Assembly: GCF_000379465.1 (NCBI RefSeq) | Contig: NZ_KB905403.1 | Location: 440,452-504,451 of the forward strand | DNA: 64,000 nt | Reading direction: 5' to 3' | Origin: Sciscionella marina DSM 45152 | GTDB taxonomy: Bacteria; Actinomycetota; Actinomycetes; Mycobacteriales; Pseudonocardiaceae | Shown: one piece after another, positions 26,307 to 34,358 of the stretch | Position numbering within the stretch: position 1 is the stretch's first letter | Layout: the number at the start of each line of letters is the position of its first letter | Program-made: the position numbers and the translations under genes | Notes under the pieces: generated by a model | Databases searched by the model: none | Told to the model about the DNA's origin: nothing | What the model saw: only the letters and a program-made list of their open reading frames with translations

Positions 26307-27219
26307 GCAGGGCCGCGTCGGCATCGAAGGCGACGTGCGCAGTGGGCTCGTCCGGGGTGTGCGGGCGCCGGTCCATCACGGTGCGGCCGATCGTGAGCGG
26401 GCTCGTGGTCTCGACGCGGACCGGGATGTGCTCGGTGGTGATCAGTTCCGGGCGCACAAGGCAGGCGGTACACACCACATCGTGCACCGGCGCGGCATCG
26501 GTGCCCGGCAGCATCGCCGTATAGGCCTCGATCCGTTTGCCGATGAACCGCGCGCAGGCGGTACCGGCCGGGGTACCGAGCGCCCCGAGCGCGTCCACGC
26601 TCGCCCTGCTGATCAGCGCACGATGGGTGGCGTCCAGTGGAACGAGGGTCAGCCGCTCGAATCCGGCGGAGAACACGACCGCGGCCGCTTCCGGATCACC
26701 CCAGATGTTGAACTCCGCGGAGGCGGTCACATTGCCGACCGCGTGCCCACCGCCCATGATCACGAGTTCGGCAACGGACTCGGTCAGCCCGGGATCGATC
26801 GCGAGCGCGGTGGCGATATTGCTCAGCGGGCCGACCGCGACCAGGGTGAGCGGATCGGTGACCGTGCGCAGGGTTTCGACGAGGAATTCGACCGCCCCGG
26901 TGCCCGCTGCGCTGCTGTGCGGTTCCGGAATGTCCAGGGCCAGACCGTGCGGATCGGCTTTCCCGTCCCGTTCGTAGTGCCGCGGCCCCGGCGAACCGTT
27001 GCGGGCCAGCGGGCGGGAAAGGCCGCGGTACACCGGAATATCGGAGCGCCCGATCCAGTCGAGCACCCGCAGCGTGTTGTCGGTCGTATTGGTGACCGGG
27101 ACATTGCCGTTCACCGTGGTCACCCCGAGCAGTTCGAGTTCGGGATGCAGTGCCGCGAACATGATCGCGACCGCGTCGTCGGTTCCGGTGTCCACGTCGA
27201 GAACGAGCCTGCGCGTCAT
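26275..27219 (-). CDS. Inosine-uridine-type nucleoside hydrolase
   Basis: About 314 residues; ATG at 27219 gives MTRRLVLDVDTGTDDAVA. The DTGTDDA aspartate cluster is the Ca2+ site of IU-nucleoside hydrolases. Further ligands are in VTTVNGNV, AEFNIWGDPEAA, and an Asp-containing HDVVCTACL near the C-terminus. It splits the N-glycosidic bond of ribonucleosides for base salvage in the cytosol. The specificity loop region is not informative to me. It is followed closely by the second antigen-85-like gene on the same strand. Confidence 0.9.
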   Translation of the reverse strand: MTRRLVLDVDTGTDDAVAIMFAALHPELELLGVTTVNGNVPVTNTTDNTLRVLDWIGRSDIPVYRGLSRPLARNGSPGPRHYERDGKADPHGLALDIPEPHSSAAGTGAVEFLVETLRTVTDPLTLVAVGPLSNIATALAIDPGLTESVAELVIMGGGHAVGNVTASAEFNIWGDPEAAAVVFSAGFERLTLVPLDATHRALISRASVDALGALGTPAGTACARFIGKRIEAYTAMLPGTDAAPVHDVVCTACLVRPELITTEHIPVRVETTSPLTIGRTVMDRRPHTPDEPTAHVAFDADAALLTELLLETFG

Positions 27220-27229
27220 ACGCGGCACG

Positions 27230-28180
27230 CTATCGCGTGAACCCCTGGGTCAGCAGCGGCCAGGAGCGGTGCAGTTCCCGTTGCCAGTAGGGCCAATCGT
27301 GCGTGCCGTCGCCGTAGAGATCGGTCGTCGCGGGGATTCCGGCCTTCTGCAGCGAATCGGTGAACATCTTCGTGACGGTGCCCATTACGCCCTCGACGGG
27401 ATCGAATCCCTTACCCGGTTTGTCGAGCTTCCCCGGTTTCCCATTGCCCGAGGAGAAGAACAGCCGGGTGCCGCGCAGTTCGCGGACGTGCGCGATCGGA
27501 TTGTTCTGCTGCCAGATCACGGATTCCCGGTTCGGGTCACCCCATAGCGCGTTCGGATCGAGACCGCGGGCGAACATCAGCAACTGCAGCGCCTGGGGCA
27601 CCGCGGGGAACGTGGTGTCCAGTAATCCGCTGTACGAGGCGGCGGCGCTGAACATCCCGGGGCGCAGCTCGGCATAACGCATCGCGCCGAATCCGCCCAT
27701 GGACAGTCCGGCGACCGCGCGCTGATCGCTCGCGTGATAGCCGCGCTCCAGGATCTGCGGGAGCTCGTCGAGATGGAAGGTCTGCCACGCGGGCTTGCCG
27801 TGCAGCCAATCGGAGTAGAAGCCGAAGGTGTCGGCGGTGGGCATCGCGATGATGACGTGCTTGTCCCGCGCGAACCGCTGGATGTCGGTGAACTTCGTCC
27901 ACGCGGTGTAGTCGGCGTCGTCATTGGCGCCGTGCAGCAGGTACACGACCGGCCAGCTGCGCCCGGATTCCGGCGACCAGCCGGGTGGCACGATCAGCCG
28001 CACCATGGCGTCCCTGCCGAGCGCGGTCGAGGAGATCGTGAGGTCCATGGTTCGGTCGCCGAGCCATTTCTGGGTCACGACATGGGCCCCGTTCGCACTG
28101 CGCGGGGTGACCGCCGATGCGGTGCCCGGCGCGGTGAACAGGGCGATGAGCAGTGCTGTCAGCGCGACGCGGCACGCCAT
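27230..28180 (-). CDS. Secreted antigen-85-like alpha/beta-hydrolase esterase, copy 2
   Basis: About 316 residues. ATG at 28180 is chosen because GAGGCGG lies six bases upstream and a clean Sec signal (MACRVALTALLIALF, cleavage near ASA) begins there; TTG at 28225 would bury it. It is parallel to the 17.8 kb copy: LIVPPGWSP, YLLHGAND, FTDIQRFARDKHVIIAMP, nucleophile in GLSMGGFGAM, and a C-terminal GTHDWPYWQRELHRSWPLL. It is a likely cell-envelope acyl-esterase or acyltransferase. Unlike copy 1 it keeps the canonical GLSMGG and HG oxyanion elements. Confidence 0.85.
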   Translation of the reverse strand: MACRVALTALLIALFTAPGTASAVTPRSANGAHVVTQKWLGDRTMDLTISSTALGRDAMVRLIVPPGWSPESGRSWPVVYLLHGANDDADYTAWTKFTDIQRFARDKHVIIAMPTADTFGFYSDWLHGKPAWQTFHLDELPQILERGYHASDQRAVAGLSMGGFGAMRYAELRPGMFSAAASYSGLLDTTFPAVPQALQLLMFARGLDPNALWGDPNRESVIWQQNNPIAHVRELRGTRLFFSSGNGKPGKLDKPGKGFDPVEGVMGTVTKMFTDSLQKAGIPATTDLYGDGTHDWPYWQRELHRSWPLLTQGFTR

Positions 28181-28264
28181 TGTGATCCGCCTCATATTTT
28201 GACGGTAGGTATTGCTCCCCTCCAAGGGGTACCGCCAGGCGGGTAATCCTCGGTGACCGAATGG

Positions 28265-29332
28265 CTACCCGGCGAAGGTACGGGCCGCCTCGAGCAGGGC
28301 GTCGTTCTCCTCGCGCGTCCCGATGGTGATCCGCGCCCCGGAATCGGCGAAGGCGCGCACGATCACCTTGTGCCCGAGGCAGTGTTCATCGAAGGCCGCA
28401 GTGCGCGCCCCGAGGGGCAGCCAGACGAAGTTGGCCTGGCTCGGCGGCACCTCGTAGCCGTACTCCTGCAGCGCCGAGCGCACCCGCGCGCGTTCGGCGA
28501 TGATCTCCCGGCAGCGCGCCATGAGTTCCTCCTCGGCGTCCAGCGAGGCGATCGCCGCGGTCTGGGCGAGCATGTTCACCGCGAACGGCACGGCGACCTT
28601 GCGCAGTGCCTCCGCCACCGGGACCGGCGCGGCGCAGTAGCCGACGCGGATCCCGGCCAGCCCGTAGGCCTTGGAGAAGGTGCGCAGTACCGCGATGTTC
28701 TCCCGGCCCTCGGCCCAGCAGCGCTTGGCGAACTCGATGCCGTCCGGGACCTCCGGGTCGTCCACGAACTCCCGGTAGGCCTCGTCGAGCACGATCAGCA
28801 CGTGTTCCGGGGCCGACTCCACGAACCGGGTGAGCTCGGCCCCGGTCAGCGTGGTCCCGGTCGGATTGTTCGGCGAGCACAGGAAAACCACCCGGGTTTC
28901 CGGGGTGATCGCGGCGAGCAGCGCGTCCACGTCGAGCGCGTGTTCCGGGGTCGTCGGGACCGTGATCTGGGTGGTGCCGACGACCTGGCTCAGGATCGGG
29001 TACGCCTCGAAGGAGCGCCAGCCGAACAGCACCGCATCCGCCGGGGTGCATGTGGCCTGAATCACCATCTGGCACAGGCTCACCGAACCGCAGCCGACGA
29101 CCACCCGCCCGGGCTCGAGATCGAACCGTTCCGCCAGGCGGGAGACCAGCGCCTGGGAACCCGTGTCCGGGTACCGGTTCACCCCCGCGGCCGCCTCGGC
29201 GATCGCCGCGCGGACGCTCGGCAGTGGACCAGCGGAAACCTCATTGCTCGCGAGTTTGATCGCCCCCTGAATGGTCTTCCCGGGAACGTAGGCGGGCAGC
29301 GTGGCGAGGTCGGCGCGTGGCAAGGAGGTCAT
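28265..29332 (-). CDS. pat: HisC-type aminotransferase (aromatic amino acid / histidinol-phosphate)
   Basis: About 355 residues; ATG at 29332 (MTSLPRADLATLP). It is a fold-type I PLP enzyme: IKLASNE near the N-terminus, SPNNPTGT (about residue 170), VLDEAYREF, the PLP lysine in RTFSKAYGLAGIRVGY (about residue 225) and an Arg in ARITIGT. Actinomycetes carry one HisC in the his operon and a second stand-alone copy (Pat) for aromatic amino acids. With no his genes here, Pat is the better name, but HisC cannot be excluded. Confidence 0.8.
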   Translation of the reverse strand: MTSLPRADLATLPAYVPGKTIQGAIKLASNEVSAGPLPSVRAAIAEAAAGVNRYPDTGSQALVSRLAERFDLEPGRVVVGCGSVSLCQMVIQATCTPADAVLFGWRSFEAYPILSQVVGTTQITVPTTPEHALDVDALLAAITPETRVVFLCSPNNPTGTTLTGAELTRFVESAPEHVLIVLDEAYREFVDDPEVPDGIEFAKRCWAEGRENIAVLRTFSKAYGLAGIRVGYCAAPVPVAEALRKVAVPFAVNMLAQTAAIASLDAEEELMARCREIIAERARVRSALQEYGYEVPPSQANFVWLPLGARTAAFDEHCLGHKVIVRAFADSGARITIGTREENDALLEAARTFAG

Positions 29333-29436
29333 GGGCACAGCTAATCAGGATCGGCTCCCGCGGCGGAACCGGGAGGAGGCCGGTAACCGTCGGTGAAGTG
29401 TTGACTCGTGATCGCACCGACCGGTTGGCTTGCCCG

Positions 29437-30051
29437 ATGACCCAAACCTTCACCGAAACGGTGCGGCTCACCGATGGGCGCGCACTGCGGATGACCATCG
29501 CCGAACCCGAGCACGCGGTTCGCGGCGGGCTGATCGTGCTCCACGGGGATGCGGCGGCCGATATCCCCGCGACACTCGCGTGCGAGGGCTGGCTCACGGT
29601 CGTCCCCGAATCCGGCGAGGGGCAGATCATCGAAGACTTCGACGCGGCCGGGGTGTGGCTGTCCGAGCGGGACATCTCCTCCGACCGGCTCGGTGTGCTC
29701 GGTTTCGATCTCGGTGGCGGATACGCGCTCGAGATCGCGGCCAAGCGGTCCATCGGGGCCGCGGTGAGCATCGCCGCGCCCGGGATCCTCGAACCGGGCT
29801 CGGCGAGCCTGCCCGCGCTGCGCGATATCGCCGGCGAACTGTCCTGTCCCTGGCTCGGCGTCTACGGGGACGCGGACGGGTTCGCCACCGCCGAGGCGAT
29901 CGAGGTGCTCAAGCGCGCGGTCGCCGGTTCGGAGGTCGCCCACGACGTGCTCACCGTGCCCGGCGAGGAGCACCGATTCGACCGTGATCAGGAGGTCGCG
30001 GCCGGTGTACTGCACCGGGTCGTCAACTGGTTCGACGCGCATCTGCGGTGA
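29437..30051 (+). CDS. Dienelactone-hydrolase-like protein with Asp at the nucleophile position
   Basis: A 204-residue protein; ATG at 29437 (MTQTFTETVRL). It has an alpha/beta-hydrolase fold of DLH size. The nucleophile elbow, normally G-x-C-x-G-G in dienelactone hydrolases, reads GFDLGGGYALEIA, with Asp in place of Cys/Ser. The acid strand (GVYGDADGF) and the catalytic His (PGEEHRFDRD) are kept. An Asp nucleophile would be dehalogenase- or epoxide-hydrolase-like; otherwise the protein may be non-catalytic. It is divergent from the aminotransferase gene. Confidence 0.65.
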   Translation: MTQTFTETVRLTDGRALRMTIAEPEHAVRGGLIVLHGDAAADIPATLACEGWLTVVPESGEGQIIEDFDAAGVWLSERDISSDRLGVLGFDLGGGYALEIAAKRSIGAAVSIAAPGILEPGSASLPALRDIAGELSCPWLGVYGDADGFATAEAIEVLKRAVAGSEVAHDVLTVPGEEHRFDRDQEVAAGVLHRVVNWFDAHLR

Positions 30052-30194
30052 GTGGGACATCTGCCCCTAGGTTGTGCCAGGCACGGGTGGGTGTATTACG
30101 CTGGGGCCGCCTCCGCGTTCCCGTCCATCCCCCCAACGGTCGAGCGCGGAGGCCCATTACCAAGGAGGCCGAAAAAGCCGATTCGGCCAGGTGA

Positions 30195-30220
30195 GATCCC
30201 CTTGACGGACAAAGGGGATC
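30195..30220. promoter_or_regulatory. 9-bp hairpin in the leader of the acetoacetyl-CoA synthetase gene
   Basis: GATCCCCTT (30195-30203) pairs with AAGGGGATC (30212-30220) over an eight-base loop, about 90 bases before the GTG start. It is either a terminator for the upstream DLH-like gene or a leader or operator element. The roughly 260-base region otherwise shows no gene. Confidence 0.45.
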
Positions 30221-30312
30221 GGCTTGCTGGAGGTCGGTTTGGTATCTACCGGCACAGCATCCACGGTCCGTGGTGCTCCCGTTCGCGGGCGCGCTTAGGT
30301 ACTGTGCCAACC

Positions 30313-32256
30313 GTGAATGCTGAGCCAGAAGTCTTGTGGCGTCCGGAAAAACCCGAGCAGACCGCGACCGCGCGGTTCCGCGACTGGCTGCGGGAGCGGC
30401 ACGGCCTGGAACTGGCCGACTACGCCGAGCTGCACGAGTGGTCGGTCGCCGAACTCGAGGCCTTCTGGTCCGCCTTCGCCGAATACGCCGGTGTGCGGTT
30501 CCATCAGCAGCCGAGCTCGGCGCTCGGTACCCGCACCATGCCCGGTGCGCAGTGGTTTCCCGGAGCCACGCTGAACTATGCCGAACACGCGCTCACCGGC
30601 CGGGCCGACGACGCGCTCGCCGTGGTGTTCGCCCGCGAGGACGGGCTGCGCGACCGGGTCACCTACGGACAGCTGCGCGCACAGGTCGCCGAGGCACGTG
30701 CGGGACTGCGTGCGCTCGGGGTCGGCCGCGGCGACCGGGTGGCCGCGTTCGCGCCCAACTGCGTACAGACCCTCGTCGCCTTCCTGGCCACCGCGAGCCT
30801 CGGCGCCGTGTGGTCCTCGTGTTCCCCCGACTTCGGTGCGCACGCGGTGATCGACCGGTTCGCCCAGATCGAGCCGAAGGTGCTCATCGCCGTGGACGGG
30901 TACCACTACGGCGGGAAAGTCCGTTCCGTGCTGGACACCGTCACCCAGGTGCGCGAGGCCATCGACGCGGAGTGCGTGCTGATCGACTACACCGGTACCG
31001 GTTCCCTCGAGGGCACCCTGCCGTGGAGCGAGTTCACCGTCGAGCGCGGCGAGCTCGACTTCGAACCGGTGCCCTTCGACCACCCGCTGTGGGTGCTCTA
31101 CTCCTCGGGAACCACCGGACTGCCCAAGGGAATCGTGCACGGGCACGGCGGCATCGTCGTGGAACACCTCAAATCCCTGCGCCTGCAGATGGATCTCGGC
31201 AAGTCCGACCGGTTCTTCTGGTTCACCACGACCGGTTGGATGATGTGGAACCTGCTCGTCTCCGGACTGCTCGTCGGCTCGGCGATCGTGCTCTACGACG
31301 GTTCCCCTGGATATCCCGACATGTCCGCGCTCTGGCGGCTCGCCGCCGAGGAAGGCGTCACCTACTTCGGTACCTCGGCCCCGTTCATCCAGGCCTGCCT
31401 CAAGGCCGGGATCGATCCGCGCGCCGAGTACGACCTCAGCGGAGTGCGTGCCCTCGGCTCCACCGGGGCACCGCTTTCCCCGGAAGGATTCAGCTGGATC
31501 GGCGAGCACATCGGGGAACGCGTGCAGATCTGTTCCGTCTCCGGCGGCACCGACCTGTGCACCGCCATGGTGTGCTCCGCCCCGGACGTTCCTGTCTGGC
31601 GCGGTGAACTCTCCTGCGCCGCGCTCGGTTCCGCCGTCGCCGCCTACGATCCCGAAGGTCGTCCCGTGCTCGGCGAGGTCGGCGAACTCGTGATCACCGA
31701 ACCCATGCCCTCCATGCCACTGCGGCTCTGGGGCGATGCCGATGGCAGTAAGGAACGCGAGGCCTACTACGAGATGTACCCCGGGATCTGGCGCCACGGC
31801 GACTGGATCACCATCACCGAACGCGGCTCAGCCGTGATCCACGGTCGCTCCGACTCCACCCTCAACCGCGGCGGAGTGCGCATGGGGACCGCCGAGTTCT
31901 ACCGCGTCGTGGAAGGCTTCGAGGCGATCGCCGACTCCCTGGTGATCGACACCTCCGCGGGCGGGGCCGAAGGCAAACTCCTGTGCTTCCTCGTGCTCGC
32001 GCCCGGGACCCAGCTCGCCGACGTCGAGCCCGAACTGCGCAAAGCCGTGCGCAGCGAACTGTCCCCGCGCCACGTGCCCGACGAATTCCACCTCGTCCAG
32101 GCCATCCCGCGCACCCTCAACGGCAAGAAATGCGAGGTCCCCGTCAAACGCATCCTCGCGGGTACCCCCGTCGAGAAAGCCGTCTCCCTCGACGCGCTCG
32201 CCAGCCCCGAAGCGCTGCAGCCCTTCATCGACCTCGCCGTGGAGCGATCCGGGTGA
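30313..32256 (+). CDS. Acetoacetyl-CoA synthetase
   Basis: 647 residues, the family length, from GTG at 30313; an upstream open frame is non-coding leader. It is an ANL-superfamily ligase: ATP plus acetoacetate plus CoA to acetoacetyl-CoA. Motifs are LYSSGTTGLPKGIVHGHGG (about residue 265), WFTTTGWMMWN, GSTGAPLS, SGGTDLC, YEMYPGIWRHGDWI, GRSDSTLNRGGVRMGT and a C-terminal LNGKKCEVPVKR with the acylation-site lysine. It is monocistronic, ahead of a tRNA pair. It activates ketone bodies for lipid or polyketide precursor supply. Confidence 0.92.
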   Translation: MNAEPEVLWRPEKPEQTATARFRDWLRERHGLELADYAELHEWSVAELEAFWSAFAEYAGVRFHQQPSSALGTRTMPGAQWFPGATLNYAEHALTGRADDALAVVFAREDGLRDRVTYGQLRAQVAEARAGLRALGVGRGDRVAAFAPNCVQTLVAFLATASLGAVWSSCSPDFGAHAVIDRFAQIEPKVLIAVDGYHYGGKVRSVLDTVTQVREAIDAECVLIDYTGTGSLEGTLPWSEFTVERGELDFEPVPFDHPLWVLYSSGTTGLPKGIVHGHGGIVVEHLKSLRLQMDLGKSDRFFWFTTTGWMMWNLLVSGLLVGSAIVLYDGSPGYPDMSALWRLAAEEGVTYFGTSAPFIQACLKAGIDPRAEYDLSGVRALGSTGAPLSPEGFSWIGEHIGERVQICSVSGGTDLCTAMVCSAPDVPVWRGELSCAALGSAVAAYDPEGRPVLGEVGELVITEPMPSMPLRLWGDADGSKEREAYYEMYPGIWRHGDWITITERGSAVIHGRSDSTLNRGGVRMGTAEFYRVVEGFEAIADSLVIDTSAGGAEGKLLCFLVLAPGTQLADVEPELRKAVRSELSPRHVPDEFHLVQAIPRTLNGKKCEVPVKRILAGTPVEKAVSLDALASPEALQPFIDLAVERSG

Positions 32257-32375
32257 TCGGCGTGATCGGTCTGATCCGCCCAGCGCAGCGCCGGTTCGGT
32301 GAGCAAACCGTAACCCGCGTGCGGAGCCTGCGAACGGGTGTGTAAGCTATCTTCTGCACATAGCCGAAGGCTCCA

Positions 32376-32464
32376 GGAGGCTTCGCCTAGTCTGGTCTAT
32401 GGCGCCGCACTGCTAATGCGGTTTGGGTTTACGCCCATCCCGGGTTCAAATCCCGGAGCCTCCG
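32376..32464 (+). tRNA. tRNA-Ser (anticodon GCT)
   Basis: The acceptor stem GGAGGCT/AGCCTCC closes a class II tRNA with a long variable arm. The anticodon stem-loop CCGCA-CTGCTAA-TGCGG gives GCT, reading AGC/AGU. The T-loop GGTTCAAATCC is canonical. CCA is not encoded. Confidence 0.97.
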
Positions 32465-32512
32465 CGCTCGTCGGTTCGCCGACGACACAACTGAAGACGG
32501 CCAACAGGCCAT

Positions 32513-32585
32513 GCGCCCGTAGCTCAACGGATAGAGCATCTGACTACGGATCAGAAGGTTTGGGGTTCGAATCCCTACGGGCGCG
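32513..32585 (+). tRNA. tRNA-Arg (anticodon ACG)
   Basis: The acceptor stem GCGCCCG/CGGGCGC, D-arm AGCTCAACGGATAGAGC, anticodon loop CTACGGA with ACG, and T-arm GGGGTTCGAATCCC are all intact. CCA is not encoded. Its 3' half is duplicated 2.3 kb downstream, marking it as the integration site of a small element. Confidence 0.97.
32545..32577 (+). repeat. attL-type core: 33-bp 3' segment of tRNA-Arg
   Basis: This stretch, from the anticodon loop to the end of the T-stem, is repeated exactly at 34837-34869 in direct orientation. That is the geometry left by tyrosine-recombinase integration into the 3' end of a tRNA gene. Confidence 0.85.
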
Positions 32586-32601
32586 CAACGTTTTTGCAGT
32601 T

Positions 32602-32641
32602 CAGGGGCGGCTTCTCGGGTGTTACCGAGGAGCCGCCCCTG
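32602..32641 (+). terminator. Terminator hairpin after tRNA-Arg
   Basis: A 17-bp stem (CAGGGGCGGCTTCTCGG with CCGAGGAGCCGCCCCTG, one G-T pair) around a six-base loop, 16 bases after the tRNA. A short T-run (32591-32595) precedes it. Confidence 0.8.
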
Positions 32642-32655
32642 ACTTATCCCTTTAT

Positions 32656-32679
32656 CCATCCCTGTAACTGCAGGGATGG
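32656..32679 (+). terminator. Second hairpin after tRNA-Arg
   Basis: CCATCCCTG (32656-32664) pairs with CAGGGATGG (32671-32679) over six bases. Its left arm and the preceding CCTTTAT reappear after the downstream tRNA fragment (about 34940-34955). It is a possible secondary terminator. Confidence 0.55.
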
Positions 32680-32812
32680 CTCTGTGCTTATAGGGATTAC
32701 GTTGTGTAGTTGTGACTGGTTGCTGCTTCCATCGAGGCGCGGTGTGGGGGTGTCAGCGGTCGGCACGGTGTTCTGAACTGTGTGCACCGGGGCGCACGCC
32801 CTGCTTTGGTTG

Positions 32813-32860
32813 GTGCTGCGGTGCTGCGGTGCTGCGGTGCTGCGGTGCTGCGGTGCTGCG
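32813..32860 (+). repeat. Six perfect tandem copies of an 8-bp unit (GTGCTGCG)
   Basis: Six uninterrupted copies of GTGCTGCG end 21 bases before the integrase reading frame begins. The unit length is not a multiple of three, so copy-number change would shift any reading frame crossing it. A microsatellite of this length is unusual in this GC-rich sequence. Confidence 0.95.
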
Positions 32861-32881
32861 GTGGGGTGAGGGGCTTGTGGG

Positions 32882-33775
32882 TTGGCGTGTTTCGTGGAGC
32901 GGGTGGGGTTTGGGAGTCCTGCGTTGTTGCGGCAGCGGGACGCGGTGTTGCTGGAGTTGGTTGCGGATCCGCTTGGGGTGGTGCGGGTTTGGGCGTTGTC
33001 GCCGTTGATGTTGGATCAGGCCGTCGCCGGGTGGCGTGCGGCCGGTGTTGGTGTTGTCGGGGTTCGGGCTCGGTGTGAGTTGCTGTGTGCCGGGACTGGG
33101 TGGGCGTGCGCGCGGGGCTGGTTGGTGCGGGATCCGTTGGCGGGTGTGGCCCGGTTGCCGGGGACGCAACCGCGGTTGCAGTTGCCGGTGCCGGTGGTGC
33201 GCGAGCTGGTGATGGTTGGGCATTGGTTGGCGGAGCAGGCTGAGCGGGACTGGGGTGGTTCGCGAGGTTCGTGGTTGCGGTGGTTTCGTGCCGAGCAGAG
33301 GTGTCTGCAGGTGCTGTTACTTGCTGAGAGTGGGCTGCGTCGCGGTGAGTTGGCGGGGCTTCGTACCGATGACCTGTGTGGCCAGGGGTTGTGGGTTGAG
33401 CGGGCGCGGAAACCGGGTCGGTGTGGTGGCGTGATTACGGGGGCGACGAAGTCTTATCGACATGACCGGCTGTCTCTGTCTCGAGCCACGGCGCTCTACT
33501 GGCGGCAACACATTCGCACTTGGTATCCGGATTCCTTGGACAGGGCGCGATGGCTGTTCTGTGCTACCCCGGATACTGATGTCCCGCTTGTCCCGGGGAC
33601 GGTCGCGGCGCGGCCGGTGTTCCTGGCCAATCACGTTGACCGGCGAATCGCCATAGATGTGGCGCCGCATCGGATTCGGCACACCGTTGCCTGCGTTCTG
33701 ACCGGCTGGGGCGATCCCGGCGCGGTCCAACGGCGTCTGCGGCACCGCCGGCTGGGCACGACCATGGTCCACTAA
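32882..33775 (+). pseudogene. Tyrosine recombinase/integrase ending at the catalytic-tyrosine position
   Basis: 297 residues from a TTG at 32882; the true start is uncertain. There is a core-binding-like N-terminus, then a catalytic domain with the first Arg in ESGLRRGELAGL and an H-R-I-R-H box (HRIRHTVACVLTGW) followed by LRHRRLGTTMVH. In integrases the next residue after T-T-x-x-x is the nucleophile Tyr; here that codon is TAA. The frame continues open beyond it (VDTSQLGDD...). One substitution (TAC or TAT to TAA) would explain it. It sits inside the tRNA-Arg element, so it is probably the element's own, now inactive, integrase. Confidence 0.75.
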
Positions 33776-33884
33776 GTGGACACCAGCCAACTGGGCGACG
33801 ACACCCAGCATGGCGCTGATCTGGCATGCGAAGTACTTCGCCGACGTCCCCGCGCAGCAGGTGGTGTCATGGTGAAATGGGCTC

Positions 33885-34358
33885 TTATTGCACGGTGCGG
33901 GCGAGGATTCCGAGGGTGGCGCGGAGAGCGTCTGCGGAGATGACGGGGAAGATGGCGCGTTCGCGCCAGGCCGGGTCGATTTGTGACCAGTCGTAGTAGG
34001 AGGTCACCAACGTCGTAGCGGCGTCGGGGTCGGCGGGTTCGAGCTGGTAGCCGTAGACGTGCCCGATGGGTGGGCGCTGTTGGCCTTCTATGGTCCAGGC
34101 GAGTTCCCGGTTTTCGATGTATTTGGTGATACGTACGGTTACGTCGTATCGTCCGAGTGGGTAATCCCCGAGGGCTTCGCGGTCCATGTGTACCACGAAC
34201 CGGTCGCCCTCGGCGCCCACGCGGTGCCCGTCGGCGCTCATCAGCATTCCGGAGCTGTCGATGGTCACGTGCCCGCGCGGGTCGCACAGCACCTGGAAGA
34301 TCACCTGAGGACTCGCGTCGATCCTGCGTTGCGCCGAGAGCCTTGTTTCATCACTCAC
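33885..34358 (-). CDS. SRPBCC/START-like protein
   Basis: A 157-residue protein starting MSDETRLSAQRRIDASPQVIFQVLCDP. The opening strand and SPQ-V-x-x-x-L-x-D-P motif, the VVHMDREALGDYPLGRYDVTVRI strands and the C-terminal amphipathic helix fit a SRPBCC hydrophobic-ligand-binding fold of about 150 residues. It is the only apparently intact cargo gene of the tRNA-Arg element. The ligand and function are unknown. No neighbour suggests a pathway. Confidence 0.75.
   Translation of the reverse strand: MSDETRLSAQRRIDASPQVIFQVLCDPRGHVTIDSSGMLMSADGHRVGAEGDRFVVHMDREALGDYPLGRYDVTVRITKYIENRELAWTIEGQQRPPIGHVYGYQLEPADPDAATTLVTSYYDWSQIDPAWRERAIFPVISADALRATLGILARTVQ

Noticed and set aside
32813-32860. CRISPR-like array
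   Set aside because: An 8-bp tandem repeat without spacers; no repeats of CRISPR size with unique spacers were seen in the window.
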